Shown one piece after another: positions 1-9,150 of a DNA stretch of 43,547 nt. This DNA is from a bacterium. GTDB taxonomy: Bacteria > Hydrothermota > UBA3073 > JACQXS01. The translations under genes and the position numbers were made by a program. Positions within the stretch are counted from its first letter, which is position 1. The number at the start of each line of letters is the position of its first letter. The notes below the pieces were generated by a model, which made no database searches, was not told the origin of the DNA, and worked only from the letters and a program-made list of their open reading frames with translations. The stretch spans positions 1 through 43,547 of the forward strand of contig JAUVIV010000008.1 of NCBI GenBank assembly GCA_030592575.1, in the 5' to 3' direction.

Positions 1-690
1 ACTATACTCACCAGCTACATACGCAAGAGTATCAACTACATAGACACCACATGCATAACCACCTATATCATAAAATCCTACTTCTATCGGTGAAGCTGGA
101 TTTGCAACATTTATAATACGAAGTCCCGCCCAGCCATCTGCTACATACGCAAGAGTATCAACTACATAGACACCGTATGCATAATTACCTGTATCATAAA
201 AACCTACTTCTACCGGTAAAACTGGATTTGCAACATTTATAATGCGAAGCCCACCATAGTAATCTGTTACATACGCAAAAGTATCAACTACATAAACACC
301 CCCTGCAGAATTACCTGTATCATAAAAACCTATTTCTACCAGTGAAGCTGGTGTTGCAACATTTATAATGCGAAGCCCACCACTCCCATCTGCTACATAC
401 GCAAGAGTATCAACTACATAGACACCACTTGCATAACCACCTGTATCATAAAAACCTATTTCTACCGGTGAAGCTGGTGTTGCAACATTTATAATGCGAA
501 GCCCACCATCTGCCACATACGCAAGAGTGTCAACTACATAAACACCATATGCATTGCCACCTGTATCATAAAACCCTATTTCTACCGGTGAGGATGGATT
601 TGCAACATTTATAATGCGAAGTCCATCCCACCTATCAGCCACATAGGCAAAAGTGTCAACTACATAGACATCATGTGCATACTCTATATC
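1..690 (-). repeat. Tandem near-identical ~120-bp DNA repeats encoding LVIVD propeller blades
   Basis: Repeated 'gctacatacgcaagagtatcaactacatagacacc...gcatt/aaccacctgtatcataaaacctatttctaccggtgaagctggtgttgcaacatttataatgcgaagccc'. Confidence 0.85.
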
Positions 691-915
691 ATAAAATCCT
701 ATGAGTCTGCAGTTCAAGCTATCCGCACCATAAAGATTTGTTCCTGCAAGCCACATCACCATTCCGATAAAAACAACATTTAGCGAATTTCTACCCAATT
801 TTAGTTGAGTTTTAAATGAATTTAATTTTTTAAAACCCCGCACTAAAGCATACCCTGAGCAAAGCCGAAGAGTACGGTAAAATCGTAAACTGTTAATCGT
901 AAGTCGTTTTAACAT
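1..915 (-). CDS. Secreted LVIVD-repeat beta-propeller protein; C-terminus runs off the left edge
   Basis: Absent from the ORF track because it is open at the edge. On the minus strand an AAGGAGG SD precedes ATG at 915; 305 codons stay open to position 1. Units like '[40 protein letters not shown]' repeat about 6 times, and a hydrophobic signal-like stretch ([18 protein letters not shown]) precedes them. Confidence 0.85.
   Translation of the reverse strand, partial: [305 protein letters not shown]
839..904. repeat. Dispersed palindromic repeat, copy 1 (CCCTGAGCRAAGCCGAAGRG family), inside the LVIVD CDS N-terminus
   Basis: 'cgcactaaagcataccctgagcaaagccgaagagtacggtaaaatcgtaaactgttaatcgtaag' aligns over its length with 4670-4735. 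Confidence 0.75.
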
Positions 916-971
916 CTTGACCTCCTTGATACCAATTTTTTCTTTCCCAACTAAAAAACATTACAAAATTT

Positions 972-1745
972 TTATACTAATCCTTTTTCTTTAAACATAG
1001 CTGCTGCTTTTGCTCCGGTTTCATCAGGAGAGCCATCAAAGATTTCTGCTCGCTTTCCCACAGGTGGCGGAAATAAAGTATCTATATTTAATCTAAGAGT
1101 TGGCTCTTCAATTCCCAATTCCTCTTTTTTGAGTACCTTAATTTCTTTAGCCGCCGCTCTTCTTATAGCTATAAGAGAAGCATATCTTGGTTCATTAATC
1201 CCTGTCTGAACAGCACATACTGCCGGAAGCTTTAGCTCAATAACCTCAATTAGCCCACCTTCAAGTTCACGATGGATTGTTGCTTTACCATCTGCTACAT
1301 CAACTTTTGTAACGAGAACACCATGTGGAACTTCAAGCATCTCAGCAAGCACAGGTCCTACTTGAGAATAACCATCATCCGTTGCCATACATCCGGTAAA
1401 AATAAGGTCAAATTCAAGTTTACTAATCACAGATTTAAGAATTTCTGAGGTCTTAGCACTATCAAGCTCTCCAAATTCACTTGAATCTATTCTTATTGCA
1501 GAATCAGCTCCTTTTGCAAGCCCCATCCGAAGCACTTCCTCGCATTCAGATTCTCCGAGAGAAACAAGAGTAACCTGTCCACCGAGCTTCTCTTTAAGAA
1601 GAACTGCTTCCTCAAGTGCATAATTATCAGATTCGTTAATATCAAAAGTCAATCGTTCTTTTATTATATCGTGACCTGAACTATCTACTTTAATTTCTGC
1701 TTCGGCAGTCTCGGGAACTCTTTTTATGCAAACGACTATATTCAT
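972..1745 (-). CDS. etfB: Electron transfer flavoprotein beta subunit
   Basis: MNIVVCIKRVPETAEAEIKVD..., ETF adenine-nucleotide domain with 'LIFTGCMATDDGYSQVGPVLAEMLEVPH'. Confidence 0.9.
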   Translation of the reverse strand: MNIVVCIKRVPETAEAEIKVDSSGHDIIKERLTFDINESDNYALEEAVLLKEKLGGQVTLVSLGESECEEVLRMGLAKGADSAIRIDSSEFGELDSAKTSEILKSVISKLEFDLIFTGCMATDDGYSQVGPVLAEMLEVPHGVLVTKVDVADGKATIHRELEGGLIEVIELKLPAVCAVQTGINEPRYASLIAIRRAAAKEIKVLKKEELGIEEPTLRLNIDTLFPPPVGKRAEIFDGSPDETGAKAAAMFKEKGLV

Positions 1746-1795
1746 AATTACCTCCTTATCTTAAATCTATTATTGTCAAATATTGTCAAAAAACT

Positions 1796-1845
1796 AACCA
1801 CAGAGAACACAGAGAACTAACTTCCCCTCTGTGACCTCTGTGTTT
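1796..1845. repeat. Intergenic inverted repeat of the 'AACCACAGAGAACACAGAG...CCTCTGTGACCTCTGTGTT' family
   Basis: Left arm aaccacagagaacacagag, right arm cccctctgtgacctctgtgtt; related copies at 6396-6475 and 6641-6727. Confidence 0.75.
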
Positions 1846-1903
1846 ATTCCATATTCTTTCATAGCTTAATTTGACATTACCTTAAATTTCAATAATAGTT
1901 TCT

Positions 1904-3244
1904 CTAATGTTCTGTTACTCCTGTAAAATTCCAATCCTTTATCTTCAATGCCGGAACTTTCACACCATAAGAAAAAGGTGCACCATAATGCGAAACAGAT
2001 GGCACAAACGTAGGACAAGAAAGCTCTAATACATTGGAAAAAGCTTCTATAATAGATTGAGTAAATCGCAAATTTCTAAGTGGCTTTACGATTTTCCCAT
2101 TTTCAATTAAATAAGTCCCATCTCTTGTCATCCCTGTGATTGTTACAGTCATAGGGTCTATAAGATTTGTGTACCAAAGTCTCGTAACAAGAATTCCCTT
2201 TTTTACCGAAGATGTTAGTTCTTCAAGAGTAGATTCTCCACCTTGCATAAATAGATTCAATGGTACAGCTCCTGACGAAGGGTCTCCCGTTGAATGACCT
2301 GTAGATTTCTTGCCTTCTTTTTTGGCAGTTGCAGAGTCATAAAGAAGCTCTTTTATCACTCCCCTTTCAATAAGAGAAACCCTTTTCTTCGGAACTCCTT
2401 CAAAATCAAAAGGAAAAGGACAACCTGTCGGGTCAAGTGCATCATCCCATATTGTTATATTCTTTCCTACTACTTTTTTGCCAAGTTTACCACAAAACGG
2501 GCTTCTTCCTTCTTGATGTCTGAGAGCATTAAATCCCAAATACCCAAGATATGAAAGTAAGTCTGCAGCGGCAAGGTCTTCTAATATAACTTCATATTTA
2601 CCTGTCTCAATACCTACCGGGTTTTGAGCTGATTTTGCTTTTTCTACAGCTTTTTCTATCATTTTTGTATAATTTACTTTAGATGCATTTCTTCCACCTG
2701 CTTCTGCATATCCACTTCCGTTATCTCCCATAATTGTAGTATTTGCAAACGCATTCGTACTTCGGTTATAACAAAAGAGTCCATTTGAATTCGCAATTAC
2801 AAGCTCTAACATATCTGTAGAAAAACTTCCAAAAGCTTTAAGCCCGGAAGTTCTGCGAATAATTGAGTTACATACTTCTGCTCTTTTTAGAGGAGTAAAT
2901 TCATAAGTTTTTGTAATAAAAGTCGTTACATCTTCAATCGGATTTGCCTCCGGGAAACCGGGAAAATCAGGATTCGCAGGAGCTACACGAGATATAGCTT
3001 GAGCACATTCCACTGTTTTTTCAATTTCATTGAATGTATTCGTGCTTGCTTCTCCAATTCGTTTTTCATTTACACATTTCACCACTATAATCACATTTTC
3101 CTCTTCAACATTCTGATGAATATACGAATTTGCAAATCTCGTAAGACCTGACTCCCAAACACTTATAGTTATTTGAGTAGATTCTGAATTTGAACAAGCT
3201 AAAGCCCTATCTGTAAATTCTTTTAATTGATTTTTACCTAACAT
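1904..3244 (-). CDS. TldD/PmbA-family protein (TldE-like modulator of peptidase activity)
   Basis: 446 aa with TldD/PmbA-type central and C-terminal sequence ('SGAVPLNLFMQGGESTLEELTSSVKKGILVTRLWYTNLIDPMTVTITGMTRDGTYLIENGKIVKPLRNLRFTQSI'). Confidence 0.88.
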   Translation of the reverse strand: MLGKNQLKEFTDRALACSNSESTQITISVWESGLTRFANSYIHQNVEEENVIIVVKCVNEKRIGEASTNTFNEIEKTVECAQAISRVAPANPDFPGFPEANPIEDVTTFITKTYEFTPLKRAEVCNSIIRRTSGLKAFGSFSTDMLELVIANSNGLFCYNRSTNAFANTTIMGDNGSGYAEAGGRNASKVNYTKMIEKAVEKAKSAQNPVGIETGKYEVILEDLAAADLLSYLGYLGFNALRHQEGRSPFCGKLGKKVVGKNITIWDDALDPTGCPFPFDFEGVPKKRVSLIERGVIKELLYDSATAKKEGKKSTGHSTGDPSSGAVPLNLFMQGGESTLEELTSSVKKGILVTRLWYTNLIDPMTVTITGMTRDGTYLIENGKIVKPLRNLRFTQSIIEAFSNVLELSCPTFVPSVSHYGAPFSYGVKVPALKIKDWNFTGVTEH

Positions 3245-3531
3245 TTAGCCCCCTTGCTTTTCTTTTTTCTTTCATTTTATACATTTTCTTTCCCCCAAAA
3301 GTACAACTGATTTAGAGAAAGTCAAGGGAAAATAGATATTGAAATAAGAGTAATTCTTGTGGTCATCTACAATAAAAAGGGTAAGTACAAGAGCAAGAGA
3401 ACCGCCTCTACATAATTTATATTATTCAGTACCTTTTTTCTTTTGGAGTGCAAAAGCTTGCTTTTGCCTACCCGATTACAGTATCTTTTGAGAGAGTCTC
3501 CCGTCTTTTATATTGACATCTGTATTTTTTT

Positions 3532-3581
3532 GGAGTGCAACGACTCTGTCGTTGCATGCAAAAACAGAGTTTTTGCACTCC
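3532..3581. repeat. Y-shaped palindromic repeat, GGAGTG/CACTCC outer stem with two inner arms (copy A)
   Basis: GGAGTG-[CAACGAC TCT GTCGTTG]-CATG-[CAAAAAC AGA GTTTTTG]-CACTCC; all stems perfectly paired. Confidence 0.85.
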
Positions 3582-3767
3582 ATATTTTTCCCAATCAATA
3601 CTTCTTGTTTATTCCCGATAAACAAACTCTCCAGTCATGCTCCCGTGGGCGTCCTTCCGTGCTCCCGTGAGCGTCCACGCACACGGTTCCTTTGCGAAGA
3701 CGCAAATGAGAGCAAAAAGAAGAGCAAAAAGGAAAGCAAAAAAGGAGAGCAAGAAACTCTCCCCGAT

Positions 3768-3822
3768 GGGTAGATGAGAGCCTCTGCTCTCATCAGGTTG
3801 AAGCAGAAGCTTCAACCTACCC
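3768..3822. repeat. Y-shaped palindromic repeat with a different outer stem (GGGTAG/CTACCC)
   Basis: GGGTAG-[ATGAGAGC CTCT GCTCTCAT]-CAG-[GTTGAAGC AGAA GCTTCAAC]-CTACCC; all stems perfectly paired. Confidence 0.85.
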
Positions 3823-3890
3823 TTTTAGCACACTAACATCCATCCGACAATACAACCATCCAACTATAAGACAATAAGACTATCCAACTG

Positions 3891-4571
3891 TCATAATTCC
3901 TTAAGCCATTGCTTGACCATTTCTTCTGCACTATCCGGTAAATATTCTTGTTTTTCAAGTGCCTTCTCCCACCATATCCTCGCACTCTTCTCATCACCTT
4001 TTTTCTTATAAGCAAGTCCCATATTCGCCATTGCTTTGGCATCGTTTGAGTCAATCTCTATTGCCTTCGTGAAATTTCGAATCGCAGTATTGTAGTCCTT
4101 CTTCTTAGCATATACTAAGCCCCTATTATTCAAGTTAACAATTATTCCCTTTTTGTCCTGAATTTTTTCTGCCAGTTCCAATGACTCTTGATAATGCGTG
4201 AGTGCTTGGTCAAACTCACTTTGATTACAAAAACAAATCCCAATAAGATTCAAAAGTGCCACCTTCTGATTTCTTTTTGCCTTTGGTAATAACTTGCGGA
4301 AAATCCCAATCGCTTCATTCCATTTCTTCTTGTCCATCGCCAGAACACCATCATCAAACTCCTTTTTTATCGGATGTTTTTTAGGCAAATCAGGAAGACC
4401 ATCAAGATATAGCTGTGGAGGATGAAATTCTACCTTTATGCCATCTTTTATACTTGCCATTATACTTTTCACAGAACCTGTTCGTTGCGGTTTGAGAAAT
4501 TTAAGGACAATAACTATCACAACTACAAGTAATACAATAGTACCTACTATACCAAAGATAAATGCATTCAT
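3891..4571 (-). CDS. Membrane-anchored TPR-repeat protein
   Basis: N-terminal TM helix (FGIVGTIVLLVVVIVIVLKF) and TPR motifs ('AIRNFTKAIEIDSNDAKAMANMGLAYKKKGD'). Confidence 0.85.
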   Translation of the reverse strand: MNAFIFGIVGTIVLLVVVIVIVLKFLKPQRTGSVKSIMASIKDGIKVEFHPPQLYLDGLPDLPKKHPIKKEFDDGVLAMDKKKWNEAIGIFRKLLPKAKRNQKVALLNLIGICFCNQSEFDQALTHYQESLELAEKIQDKKGIIVNLNNRGLVYAKKKDYNTAIRNFTKAIEIDSNDAKAMANMGLAYKKKGDEKSARIWWEKALEKQEYLPDSAEEMVKQWLKEL

Positions 4572-4669
4572 TTTTTTACAAGAATCTTCTTCTACCCGAC
4601 TTTTTGAGCTTGCGAAATCCCGAATACTCGGGAAGTCGAGGGTTTAATGGACTTAAGTCCCCAGAACCC

Positions 4670-4735
4670 TGCACTAAAGCCTGCCCTGAGCGAAGCCGAA
4701 GGGTGCGATAGAAGTATGAATTGTTAATCGTAAAT
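4670..4735. repeat. Dispersed palindromic repeat, copy 2 (CCCTGAGCGAAGCCGAAGGG family), followed by a 'TCATGCTGAACTTGTTTCAGCATCT' hairpin
   Basis: 'tgcactaaagcctgccctgagcgaagccgaagggtgcgatagaagtatgaattgttaatcgtaaat' matches 839-904; GCTGAA..TTCAGC hairpin at about 4741-4763. Confidence 0.75.
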
Positions 4736-4842
4736 TGTCATGCTGAACTTGTTTCAGCATCTAATAAAATCAATGCATCGCAAGCCCCTGAAACGAGTTC
4801 AGGATAACATAAAAACGGTTTCCCAGCTCTCTCTTAGACTTC

Positions 4843-6312
4843 CTAATCATCAAGCTGAGCACGTTGAAGTTTCCCGGAATAATCAATATAAACTGTTTGA
4901 AATTCAGTAAATATTTCGTAAACTGTCCATCCACCTTCACGATGCCCATTACCTGTATTCTTGACTCCACCAAATGGCAAATGACACTCTGCTCCAATCG
5001 TAGGTCCGTTCACATAAGTTATTCCGGCTTCAATTCGTTCAACTGCCTGCATTGCAGCATTTACATCTTGGGTATAAATAGAAGATGATAATCCATACTT
5101 AGTAGAATTGATTACATCAATCGCTTCATTTAAACCACATACTTTAATAACTGCAAGAACCGGTCCGAATATCTCTTCCTGTGCAATCCGCATATTCTTA
5201 TTTACTCCACTGAATATAGTCGGTTCATAGAAAAATCCGCTATCACATTTGTTGTCGGTATAAAAATTTCCACCACATTCAAGTTTTGCTTCTTCTTTGC
5301 CAATCTGCACATATTTATCAATCTTCTCTCTTTGGCTCTTGGAGATAACAGGACCCATTTCCATACCTTCATCAAGTCCATTTCCAATTTTCAATTTTTT
5401 CGCTCTATCTATAAGCATTGCCAAAAACTTATCATGAATCTCCTCGTCTAAAATTAGTCTTGAAGTTGCAGTACATCGTTGTCCTGTTGTTCCAAATGCT
5501 CCCCATAGAACACCATCTATGGCAAGTTCCAGATTCGCATCTCGCATAACAATTTGCCCATTTTTACCACCGAGTTCTAAGCTTACTCTTTTTAACAACT
5601 TTCCGGCAACTTCCGCAATCCTTGAACCTGTTTCAACAGAACCCGTAAAACTCACAACTCCAATATCAGGATGCTTGCTTATGGCTTCTCCAACTATTCC
5701 TCCAGGTCCCTGAACAAGATTCACAACTCCTTTGGGAACTCCTGATTCAATTAAAAGCTCAATAAGTCGTGTAGAAGTCCATGGAGCTTCACGAGATGGT
5801 TTAAGCACAAGCGTATTGCCTGAAAGCAACGCAGGAATCATTTTCCAACAAGGAATAGCAGCTGGAAAATTCCATGGGGCTATCAGTCCGGCAACCCCAA
5901 TAGGACGTTTGAATGTAAGACAAATTTTATTAGGAAGTTCTGATGGGACAGTATGACCGAAAAATCTTGTAGCTTCACCAAACGCATAATAAGCAGTATC
6001 TATGGCTTCTTGCACATCACCTCTTGTTTCCTTGAGCACTTTACCCATTTCTTGAGTTTCTATGCGTGCAAGTTCTTCTTTATGCTCCATCATCAAATCA
6101 CCAAACTTACGCATAATTGCACCACGATCCGGAAGAGGCAATTTACTCCATTTTGGAAAAGCTTCTTTAGCACTTTTCACTGCATCATCTACATCTTCTT
6201 TTCCTGAATATGGAAAACTACCTATCTCTTCACCGGTAGCAGGGTTTATTTTAATAAAATTTTCTCCACTCTTTGCATCTACCCATTTCCCATTTATGTA
6301 ATTCTTATACAT
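4843..6312 (-). CDS. Aldehyde dehydrogenase family protein
   Basis: 489 aa; 'SLELGGKNGQIV', 'GTTGQRCTATSR' (catalytic Cys), 'QEEIFGPVLAVIK'. Confidence 0.93.
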   Translation of the reverse strand: MYKNYINGKWVDAKSGENFIKINPATGEEIGSFPYSGKEDVDDAVKSAKEAFPKWSKLPLPDRGAIMRKFGDLMMEHKEELARIETQEMGKVLKETRGDVQEAIDTAYYAFGEATRFFGHTVPSELPNKICLTFKRPIGVAGLIAPWNFPAAIPCWKMIPALLSGNTLVLKPSREAPWTSTRLIELLIESGVPKGVVNLVQGPGGIVGEAISKHPDIGVVSFTGSVETGSRIAEVAGKLLKRVSLELGGKNGQIVMRDANLELAIDGVLWGAFGTTGQRCTATSRLILDEEIHDKFLAMLIDRAKKLKIGNGLDEGMEMGPVISKSQREKIDKYVQIGKEEAKLECGGNFYTDNKCDSGFFYEPTIFSGVNKNMRIAQEEIFGPVLAVIKVCGLNEAIDVINSTKYGLSSSIYTQDVNAAMQAVERIEAGITYVNGPTIGAECHLPFGGVKNTGNGHREGGWTVYEIFTEFQTVYIDYSGKLQRAQLDD

Positions 6313-6367
6313 TATTATTCCTCCCTTTTCTTATTGATTTTATAGATTTACAAGAATAAAACATCTC

Positions 6368-6770
6368 TGTAAAATATACGATATTATCAAAAACTTAACC
6401 ACAGAGAACACGGAGATACAAATAGATAAAAGATTTACACAATATTTTTATTTCTCCCCTCTGCAACCTCTATAAAACTAATCTCTTTATTCTATCTTTT
6501 AACCTTTTTTTTCACATTAAAACTTATTGATTAAAAACAAGGATTGAAAGAGAATTTAAAGAGTAATAAGACATTTATAGAAAAAAGAATCTCTTCTAAT
6601 CTCTTAAAAATCCCTGTGAAATTACTTAAGTTATTATTTAGAGAACACAGAGGAATCAATTCAAAATTATCAATTAATAATTGCTCATCTTGCATTATTT
6701 CTTTCCCCTCTGTGACCTCTGTGGTTCAAGTGGTTTTCTTTTCATATTCTATTTGACACTATCAAATGTA
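6368..6770. repeat. Composite element bounded by 'tatcaaaaacttaaccacagagaacacgg' and 'cctctgtgacctctgtggttcaag...tttgacactatcaaa'; possible non-autonomous mobile repeat
   Basis: Two inverted CACAGAGAACACAGAG-type modules between genes, and an outer inverted TATCAAA/TTTGACA-like sequence also seen around 1780-1875. Confidence 0.5.
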
Positions 6771-6772
6771 CT

Positions 6773-7729
6773 CTATATCCGAGCTCTCCAGAATTCAAGA
6801 ATATCTCGAAGTGTTTGCTCGAATGGAATTTCCGGCTTCCAACCGGTAAGTTTTCTGAATTTAACACAATCACAAACAAGCACAGGAACATCCGTAGGTC
6901 TTAATCTGGTTGAAGTTTGTTTTATTTCTATGTCATTCACATCAGAAAGTTTAACCAAAGTATCAAGAATATCTTTTATTGTCTCCCCAGTACCTGAACA
7001 TATAGTATAAACGTCTCCGGGCTTTCCTCGTTCAAGCGACAACCAATAAGCTTTCACCATATCACGAACATCGGTAAAATCTCGTATTGCATCTAAATTT
7101 CCTGTATGAATTACTTTTGGTTTTTTGCCACGTTCCATTTGCACAATTTGACGAGCAAAATCCGAACAGACAAAATTAGCAGGTCTTCTTGGACCAGTAT
7201 GATTAAAAGCTCTTGTGCGAATAACTTTGATGCCATAATTCATAAAATACTGATAAGCAAGCATATCTTGACAAACTTTAGAAACTCCGTAAGGAGATAA
7301 CGGTCTTAACGGATTACCTTCTGTAATAGGTAATTCATTTTGATGCACAAGTCCGTATTCTTCCGATGAACCGGCAACTTGAATTAGCGGGTCTATTCCT
7401 ATTTTTCTCACTGACTCAAATATATTAAGTTCTCCCATTATGTTAGTCTCAAGTGTAGAGCTCGGAGAATCCCAACTCGTAGGGACATAAGATTGTGCTG
7501 CAAGATGGAATATACGATCCGGCTTTATTTCTTCCATTGCATTCCTTACCGAAGTTGCATCTCTAATATCACATTCGTATAAAGCAATACGGTCTTCAAA
7601 ATGCTCTATATTCTCCGTTCTTGACCTCCAACGTTTTAGTCCGAATATCTCAACATCCGACATAGTTAAAAGATAGTCAACTAAATGAGAACCAACAAAT
7701 CCCGTTACCCCTGTTACAAGAACTTTCAT
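6773..7729 (-). CDS. NAD-dependent epimerase/dehydratase, GDP-mannose 4,6-dehydratase / RMD-like
   Basis: SDR motifs 'GVTGFVGSHL', 'SSEEYG', 'YGVSK', 'FNHTGPRRPANFV'. Confidence 0.88.
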   Translation of the reverse strand: MKVLVTGVTGFVGSHLVDYLLTMSDVEIFGLKRWRSRTENIEHFEDRIALYECDIRDATSVRNAMEEIKPDRIFHLAAQSYVPTSWDSPSSTLETNIMGELNIFESVRKIGIDPLIQVAGSSEEYGLVHQNELPITEGNPLRPLSPYGVSKVCQDMLAYQYFMNYGIKVIRTRAFNHTGPRRPANFVCSDFARQIVQMERGKKPKVIHTGNLDAIRDFTDVRDMVKAYWLSLERGKPGDVYTICSGTGETIKDILDTLVKLSDVNDIEIKQTSTRLRPTDVPVLVCDCVKFRKLTGWKPEIPFEQTLRDILEFWRARI

Positions 7730-7806
7730 ATTACGCTCCTTTCCATTATTAAAATTGTGTTTATATTCTTTCCAATAATTTTTCTCACAAAAATCATATT
7801 TTAATT

Positions 7807-8532
7807 TTATTTTCCTAACTCAAGCCTTGAAGCTGAAAAATCCGGTAGTTCCGCATCAATTATTTTTTGCTGTGCACCTTTTATATCGTATTTAATTCTT
7901 ACAATTTCTACTTTTTTATTTTTCGAATCATAAATGGCAAATGAAGCACGAGAATCACCATCTCTTGGTTGTCCAACACTTCCCGGATTTATTATATATC
8001 TCGCTTCGTGCTTAAGCACAAATTTTTTATTTTCAATTACGTTATATCGGTTGTCTTGTTCAACGAAACTACACGGAACATGCGAATGTCCTACAAAACA
8101 AATACGATTAGAAAAAATCTTGAATTTCGTAATCGCATCCTTTAGAGATAAAACATATTCCCAATGAGAAGGATCTCCGGGAGAAGCATGAACCATAAGT
8201 TTCCCATTTACTTCCCTGATAAGTGGTAAATTTTCAAGCCAAGTTCTATTTTCCTCAGTAAGAATCTTCCCCGTCCATTGACAGATACCAATTGCTGCTT
8301 TGCCAAAACTTTTCAAACTCGTACGTCCAACTGATCCTGCATCGTGATTACCGAGAACAACATAAGAAGCTGATTTTCTGACTAAATCACAACATTCGTT
8401 TGGACTTGCCGCATAACCGACTATATCCCCCAAACAAATTATTTTTTCAACACCTCTTCGCTCCAATTCATCAAATACAGTTTTACTTGCTTCAAAATTA
8501 GAATGAAGATCACTTACTATTCCGTATATCAT
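7807..8532 (-). CDS. Calcineurin-like metallophosphoesterase (YfcE/MJ0936-like)
   Basis: 'SDLHSN', 'GDIVGYAASPNEC', 'GNHDAG', 'VHASPGDP', 'VGHSHVP', 'INPGSVGQPRDGD'. Confidence 0.93.
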   Translation of the reverse strand: MIYGIVSDLHSNFEASKTVFDELERRGVEKIICLGDIVGYAASPNECCDLVRKSASYVVLGNHDAGSVGRTSLKSFGKAAIGICQWTGKILTEENRTWLENLPLIREVNGKLMVHASPGDPSHWEYVLSLKDAITKFKIFSNRICFVGHSHVPCSFVEQDNRYNVIENKKFVLKHEARYIINPGSVGQPRDGDSRASFAIYDSKNKKVEIVRIKYDIKGAQQKIIDAELPDFSASRLELGK

Positions 8533-8550
8533 ATTTAAATACCTAAATTT

Positions 8551-8985
8551 TTATTCGACGTTTGAACCTTTTAGCTTTTCGGGCATATATTCTTTTGCAA
8601 TCTTATCAAGTATTCCATTCACAAACTTCCCTGATTGCTCGGTTGAGTATTTTTTTGCAAGTTCTATCGCCTCATCTATACTCACCTTAAATGGAATTTT
8701 CGGAAAATAAAAAAACTCGCATACAGCAACTCTCAAAATATTACGATCCATAATAGCAATTCTATCTAACGCCCAATTATCTGCTGTTTTACTAATAACA
8801 CGATCGATCTCTGAAAATTTATCAATCGTCTTTAGAGAGAGTTCATAAGTAAAATCAACCGTTTTTTGAGGAAAAGAATCTCGTGAACATATATCTTTTA
8901 AAATCATTTCGGGTTCCTCTTTCGTCAGTTCTATTCTATAAAGAAATTCCAGAGTAAATTCTCTTGCGAGTCTTCTTTTTTTCAC
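8551..8985 (-). CDS. nusB: Transcription antitermination factor NusB
   Basis: 'REFTLEFLYRIEL...MDRNILRVAVCEFFYFPKIPFKVSIDEAIELAKKYSTEQSGKFVNGILDKI'. Confidence 0.92.
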   Translation of the reverse strand: MKKRRLAREFTLEFLYRIELTKEEPEMILKDICSRDSFPQKTVDFTYELSLKTIDKFSEIDRVISKTADNWALDRIAIMDRNILRVAVCEFFYFPKIPFKVSIDEAIELAKKYSTEQSGKFVNGILDKIAKEYMPEKLKGSNVE

Positions 8986-9150
8986 TGTGAAAATCTCCTA
9001 TACACAAGTAAACCTGAGCCCATTACCCTAACAACTAATCAGCAACACAAACCCTTGCATTATATAAACAATAAACTGTTCACTATAAAATTCTATGTCA
9101 AAGAACACGGGAAAACAATATTTTCCACAAAGCTCTACATTTTTTTGTAT

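Noticed and set aside
1-690. Possible CRISPR array
   Set aside because: Regular repeats are in-frame LVIVD blades with no unique spacers; no cas genes in the window.
3443-3815. ORFs 3443-3670, 3513-3773 (+) and 3609-3815 (-)
   Set aside because: They lie in a cluster of palindromic repeats, overlap each other and have no recognisable domain.
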